Source: Crotalaria pallida
Lineage: Eukaryota > Streptophyta > Magnoliopsida > Fabales > Fabaceae
Reading direction: 5' to 3'
DNA length: 64,000 nucleotides
NCBI GenBank assembly: GCA_037953625.1
Contig: CM075655.1
Location: forward strand, 19,548,001 to 19,612,000
Part shown: positions 60,140 to 64,000 of the stretch, piece after piece
Position numbering within the stretch: the first letter of the stretch is position 1
How the letters are laid out: each line of letters begins with the position of its first letter
The notes under the pieces: generated by a model
Databases searched by the model: none
Told to the model about the DNA's origin: nothing
What the model saw: the letters and a program-made list of their open reading frames with translations, nothing else
Position numbers and translations under genes: made by a program

Positions 60140-61370
60140 ACCGTATTTATCCAATTTTAGTTATCCATTTCTTTCCACATAGTCCTTTCACACCCGAACA
60201 TCATCACATATATAACCAAATAGCCACAATTTACTTTCATAATTATCACCATTCCAATATTAAAGTAATGCCAAATATGCAAATAAATACAACCACCACT
60301 ATTCATACATAACCCCATCTTTCACATAAACAATTAGTGCAAGTAACCACAAAATTCACCTTTTCATATACTCATGCATAACCACATTTTTCACTTGTCC
60401 GAATTATCGATTCAAAATTCTAACTTAGGGGTTCATGCCATTTAATTTCCTCAATTAAAACCTAACCTCGTTCTCTATTTCTTAGAGTTCCGTAATTAAT
60501 AAATTAAGCCTATTTTTACCATTTTCCTTATCTCTAAATTGGGGTTTCTAATTTCCTACCCTAACACATAAATTCCTAGCCAACCATTATATCTAAACAC
60601 AAACCCTTTCCTAGAACAAACCAATGCTCACTATATCCACCCCTTTACCTTAACCAAAGGGAGAGAGAGAGAGAGAGTGAACCCAAGCCCTAGCTTCTAG
60701 CCCCCAAAATCAAGAGCTCCAAAGGAATGAGAGGGATTTGAGTGGTCTTGAGCTTCCTTAAGTCACAAGAACAAAAATAAACATGAGATTGTGGTGCTCC
60801 ATGGAGTGGAACTCAATATTTCAACAAGATATGAAAATGGAGGAGAAAATTCGTATGGTCCTCAAGGATAGAGAAGAAATTCGTATGGAGTATGGCTAGA
60901 GAAGAGAAACTTACTAAATATCCTTGGGGATGATCACTTAAGGGTGAGAAGCTTGAGGAAGTAGGAGAGCACAACTTGGGGCCTTGAGTGAATTGAAAAG
61001 AAACCAAGGAGAGTGGAGGGAGTTGAAATTCGAATGGAAGGAAGGAGCCAAGGAGAAAGCCTCTAACTCATTTTCTTGGCTTCATCGATGTTGAGGATGA
61101 TGGGTTAAGGTCTTGATCATGGATTAATGGAAGAGAAGGTGCTTGAGTCTTGAGTGCCCTAGGAGAGAGAGAGAGAGAAACACCAAAAGAGAGGGAGAAG
61201 AGAGGATGACACTTGGGACCTTGAGGATGATGATGGATGGCCACCATAGCTTGAGGTTTTAGGGTCTCAAAGCATGGAATGAGTGTTCTTGGGGTGGGGG
61301 AAGAAGAAGGGACGAATTGGGAATGAAATGGGGTTTGATTCCCTTTTATTTTTTCAGCAGCAGCACGATT

Positions 61371-61474
61371 TAATCGATTAAATTGTAGCTTAATCGATTA
61401 AGAGGCGATTAAGAATTTTCACTCAATCTGACGTTAATCGATTAAATTGCAGCTTAATCGATTAAGAGGCGATT
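61371..61474. promoter_or_regulatory. Paired TAATCGATTA palindromes, LTR D U3
   Basis: Two pairs (TTTAATCGATTAAATTG and CTTAATCGATTAAGAGGCG, each set twice), about 370-480 bp from the LTR 5' end. Confidence 0.85.
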
Positions 61475-61847
61475 AAGCTGCAAAATTTTGCAGTATCCAG
61501 ACTTTAAAAGGCCATAACTTTTTCGTTACCCGTTGGATCTTCCTCAAATTTTAAAGCAAGCTTCCTCACCTATCCTAATTCACATCCAACGGTGGAATTT
61601 GTGTTTAGAGTTGTAAATCTTTTATTTTGAATTTCCTAATATAAGGTGTTTATAACACCAAAAACATCGCTTCTAATGCTCTTTTGTTCATCTTTCACCC
61701 TCCTTTCTGTTGCCAATGCTTCGTGATTCCTTTATGGCATTCAAAGAACTCCTAATCCATCATTTTTAATTCTTTTTAGAATAATCCTAACTTCCAAATC
61801 TTATCATTATTCTAATTACTCTTAGACTTAAAATTCGGGATGTTACA

Positions 61848-62504
61848 ATTTGTAATTTTTGGACTTACGGTTTGAAAGTTCTGAATTTTTGAAGTCCTAA
61901 GATCATTTCCTTCAAAAATACACTTCATAAGCTTTCAAAATAAAAGAAATACGAAAATATATTTTATTTGGAGAGTGTAGAAAATCAGGATTTTTAAAAA
62001 ATACATTTTCTATTCATATAAAAGTATTTTTGAGTCAAAGAGTCATTAAATGCATTAAAACCACATCTTCACACTTAAAGCTCAAAATTTCGTTCAATAC
62101 TGTAGCTGTGATAAAATTTCGAAAACTCCAAAATAAAAATCAAAACTTTACATTTTCATAATCTACACTTCGATACGGTCATTTTGATATATCGTTTGTA
62201 ATTTTTCGACGTACGGTTTAAAAGATATGAATTTCTGAAGATAGAACACCTTAATCCATCAAAAGTATTTCATTTTCTAAGACCATTTAAATCAAATACT
62301 ATACCTTAAAATATTTTATTTAAATACATTAGAGAAACATTGGTATGCATATATATATAATATATATACCACGTGTATATATATATGTATATAATTCATA
62401 CTATTTTAATTAAATCCGGTATCACAATTTATCAAAATCAAATATAATACTTTAAATTCAAATATGGATCCTCAAATAAATTGGGTAAAATTGTGGGTCT
62501 TACA
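61848..62504 (-). repeat. LTR-like segment G, right part
   Basis: The minus strand starts TGTAAGACCCACAATTTTACCC at 62504, an LTR-type terminus; it is followed by AT-rich DNA with a palindromic (TA)n stretch around 62345-62392 (centre ACGTG). It is cut at 61847 by the D LTR. It may be the 5' part of the LTR whose 3' end is at 20965: flanks ATCAG (62505-62509) and ATTAG (20960-20964). Confidence 0.45.
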
Positions 62505-62671
62505 ATCAGCACTACACCAATCAAAATCCATCCATTAACTAACCCAAAATCTCTAGAAGGAAACTCATCAAACCTTTCTTCACAGTTTGATTCTTCAAAG
62601 TAATCATCTTTATTCCTCCTTGAAGGCTTGGTTGCCGTGTGCTTAACCCTTGTTCTCTTTGAAGAAGACAT
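62505..62671 (-). pseudogene. Putative plant transposon protein, N-terminal part
   Basis: The minus ATG at 62671 begins a basic start (MSSSKRTRVKHTATKPSRRN) followed by an acidic segment (EESNCEERFDEF), then breaks off at the LTR-like terminus at 62504. The basic N-terminus is in the style of the legume putative transposon protein family, and the matching C-terminal part lies at 20001-20964 on the same strand, beyond the nested insertions. Linking the two halves is an inference from order, strand and near-matching flanks; the join is not in frame as it stands. Confidence 0.5.
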
Positions 62672-63462
62672 TTGTTGATAAGAGCAATTCGGTCTAGGGT
62701 TTAGAGAAAGGGGGAAAAATGGATTTTGGACACTAAAAGCTAATGGGAAAGGAAAAATGAGTAGAATGATGATGAAATATGATGGAACAATGAAGAAATT
62801 AAGTTGATTTGATGAATGTATGAAGAAATCGTATGCTAGGGTTAGAAAAGGGGAAACATCGTGTTTAAGAGAGTGAGAAGAATGAGTTGAAAACCGATTG
62901 AAAAAGCCATTTTATTTTCTGAACTGTCACGCGCTAACCAGTTAGTAAGTTCACTAATCGGTTAGACACTGTAACCAGTCAGTGAAAAATGCAAAAATCA
63001 AATAAAATTCAATTTTCACACACAAAAATACATCTTTAAACATTGAAAAAACTTTGTCAAAAATTAATAAAAGTTTTCCATACCTCATAAACTCAATATT
63101 CATATTAACTCACACAAAATCATATAAGTTTGCATACATATACAATAAAAAGTGCAAAACTCATAACAACACACATATTTTCCCTTAAACCATACAAATT
63201 TTATATTCATCAACTAGAACATCAAATCAAATATATTTCAATTCATCTATTCAATTTTAGCAACATTTGTAAATTGAACAAGTGCACAAAAGTTGATAAA
63301 AGGCATTCACCATGAGTAAGATAATCTCTATGATATTATCATGGTTGAAGAACTTACTTGAGACATTTGAAAATATGAATTCCTACCATTTTATTTGCAT
63401 TGAAGGTACTGAATTATTTCCAAAACATAGCACATTCCCTTCAAGCACACCGACAAAATAAC
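62672..63462. other. Leader/promoter-like and AT-rich DNA
   Basis: On minus, upstream of the MSSSKR frame: a purine/pyrimidine leader (62680-62890) and three diverged TAACCGGTTA palindromes (62936-62988). From 63000 to 63460 I see nothing supported. Confidence 0.5.
62936..62988. promoter_or_regulatory. Diverged TAACCGGTTA palindrome cluster
   Basis: TAACCAGTTAG, CTAATCGGTTAG and TAACCAGTCAG in 53 bp, about 265-315 bp upstream of the MSSSKR start. They resemble the pairs in LTR A. Confidence 0.55.
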
Positions 63463-64000
63463 TCAAGCCTTGGTTTTTGGTACCCAAGTGGTTTTGGGTC
63501 CATTGTTGTTAAATAAAGGACTTTGACCTTTCTTAACCCATTCATACAATCCATTTGGTACTCCAAACCTTTTGATTTCACAAACATTATTTGTATGTCC
63601 ATGTTTTCCACAATAAAAACAAGTTGACTTTATGGAAAAATCAATTTTAGAAAATGAGCCAACAACTTCGAACTTTCTTTTCTTTTCATGGACATAGCTT
63701 AATCTGGATCTATTTGAATAATTCCTTTGACTAGAAAGTAAATTGTTTAAATGCTTATCTCCTCTTGTGAATGATGCAAGTCTATTTTTCAAAATGTCAT
63801 TTTCATTTTCAAGCATTTTGCATTTCTCACAAGTTGGGACAACATTACTACAATTTTCACAATCATGAGTAATATGTGAATTTTCGAGATCCAAAGATTT
63901 ATTTTGAAGCTTCAACTCATTTATATAATTTTCCATTTCAACAATCTTTTGTTGATACTTCAAAATAACCTTTTTCTGCTTTTCATGTACTTTGACAAGT
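63463..64000 (-). pseudogene. Ty1/copia gag C-terminal fragment
   Basis: The frame is open at the right edge, so the gag start is outside the window. It shows a coiled-coil-like segment (KIVEMENYINELKLQNKSLD), a Cys-rich stretch (CENCSNVVPTCEKC) and a zinc knuckle CFYCGKHGHTNNVC (CX2CX4HX4C), ending WVPKTKA at TGA. The style matches gag of the SIRE/Maximus copia lineage. The downstream sequence (to the left) has no protease or integrase, so it is either a truncated element or a gag exon cut from pol. Confidence 0.75.

Larger units (their letters stand above)
58878..61847 (-). repeat. LTR of element D (Tekay-like, 2,970 bp)
   Basis: Plus reading TGTAACACCCTAATAAATAC...CGGGATGTTACA. It resembles LTR C near its 3' end (CAAACGGACGGAGTT, TTTTTCGGAC). 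Predicted intron: donor TTAAG|GTAAAG (60648) to acceptor ATTTCAG (59247). It contains the hairpin array (59531-60139), leader hairpin (59184-59204), palindromes (61371-61474) and the shared U3 block (61512-61597). No partner LTR was found in the window. Confidence 0.88.

Noticed and set aside
59439..60312. Long overlapping open frames up to 257 residues across 59.4-60.3 kb
   Set aside because: They run through the hairpin array in several frames at once and repeat the same short peptide; the openness is caused by the repeat period, not by coding.
62340..62395. AT-rich palindrome as a functional cruciform
   Set aside because: (TA)n microsatellites of this kind arise by slippage and are common in plant DNA; nothing points to a specific role.

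Overview
This is a transposon-dense stretch of a dicot nuclear genome. A papilionoid legume is likely: the captured cyclin fragment reads like legume B1 cyclins, and the repeats have the style of soybean and bean repeats. That assignment is inference. Few sequences here look like intact host genes. The 3' end of a FAR1-related gene (1-1229, five exons) sits at the left edge. A possible two-exon gene of unknown identity (2672-4001, minus) and the remains of an Agenet-domain gene (8604-9470) follow.

Left third (4.2-20 kb): a small Ogre/TAT-like retroelement, truncated at its 5' LTR (4258-7971), holds a solo LTR with a perfect CATCA target duplication (4862-6601). Further right, two related LTRs point at each other (about 10.5-12.36 kb plus; 18.05-19.9 kb minus). 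Between them lie a Helitron-like 3' end and a Mutator-like element (12564-17630, 9-bp target duplication). A CACTA element (12996-17162, target duplication AAC) is inserted in the Mutator-like element and carries four exons of a B1-type cyclin with their introns.

Right two thirds (20-62.5 kb): a decayed 'putative plant transposon protein' gene is split into a C-terminal part (20001-20964) and an N-terminal part (62505-62671) by about 41.5 kb of nested insertions. The core is a three-level nest of Ty3/gypsy (Tekay/Del-like) elements. Element A (25276-57506, plus) is broken by element B (31961-51895, minus, non-coding interior), which is broken by element C (39359-48477, minus, almost intact gag-pol). 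To the right, element D (LTR 58878-61847, minus) has an AlkB-type dioxygenase sequence where gag should be. A Ty1/copia gag fragment runs off the right edge.

The most striking signal is inside the LTRs. Families A-F each carry an array of short repeat units in the same place, near the 3' end of a predicted intron inside the LTR. In A, B and D the units are perfect or near-perfect hairpins whose two arms change together while the loop stays constant, as expected of selected or templated structure. Most of these LTRs also carry paired 10-bp palindromes (TAATCGATTA, TAACCGGTTA or GC-rich) near their 5' end. B, C and D share a block with facing MSA-like AACGG motifs. A's LTR encodes a 157-residue open frame starting 3 bp after the predicted splice acceptor, open in both copies. 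Read together, these suggest a shared LTR architecture whose parts keep their position and form while their sequence turns over.
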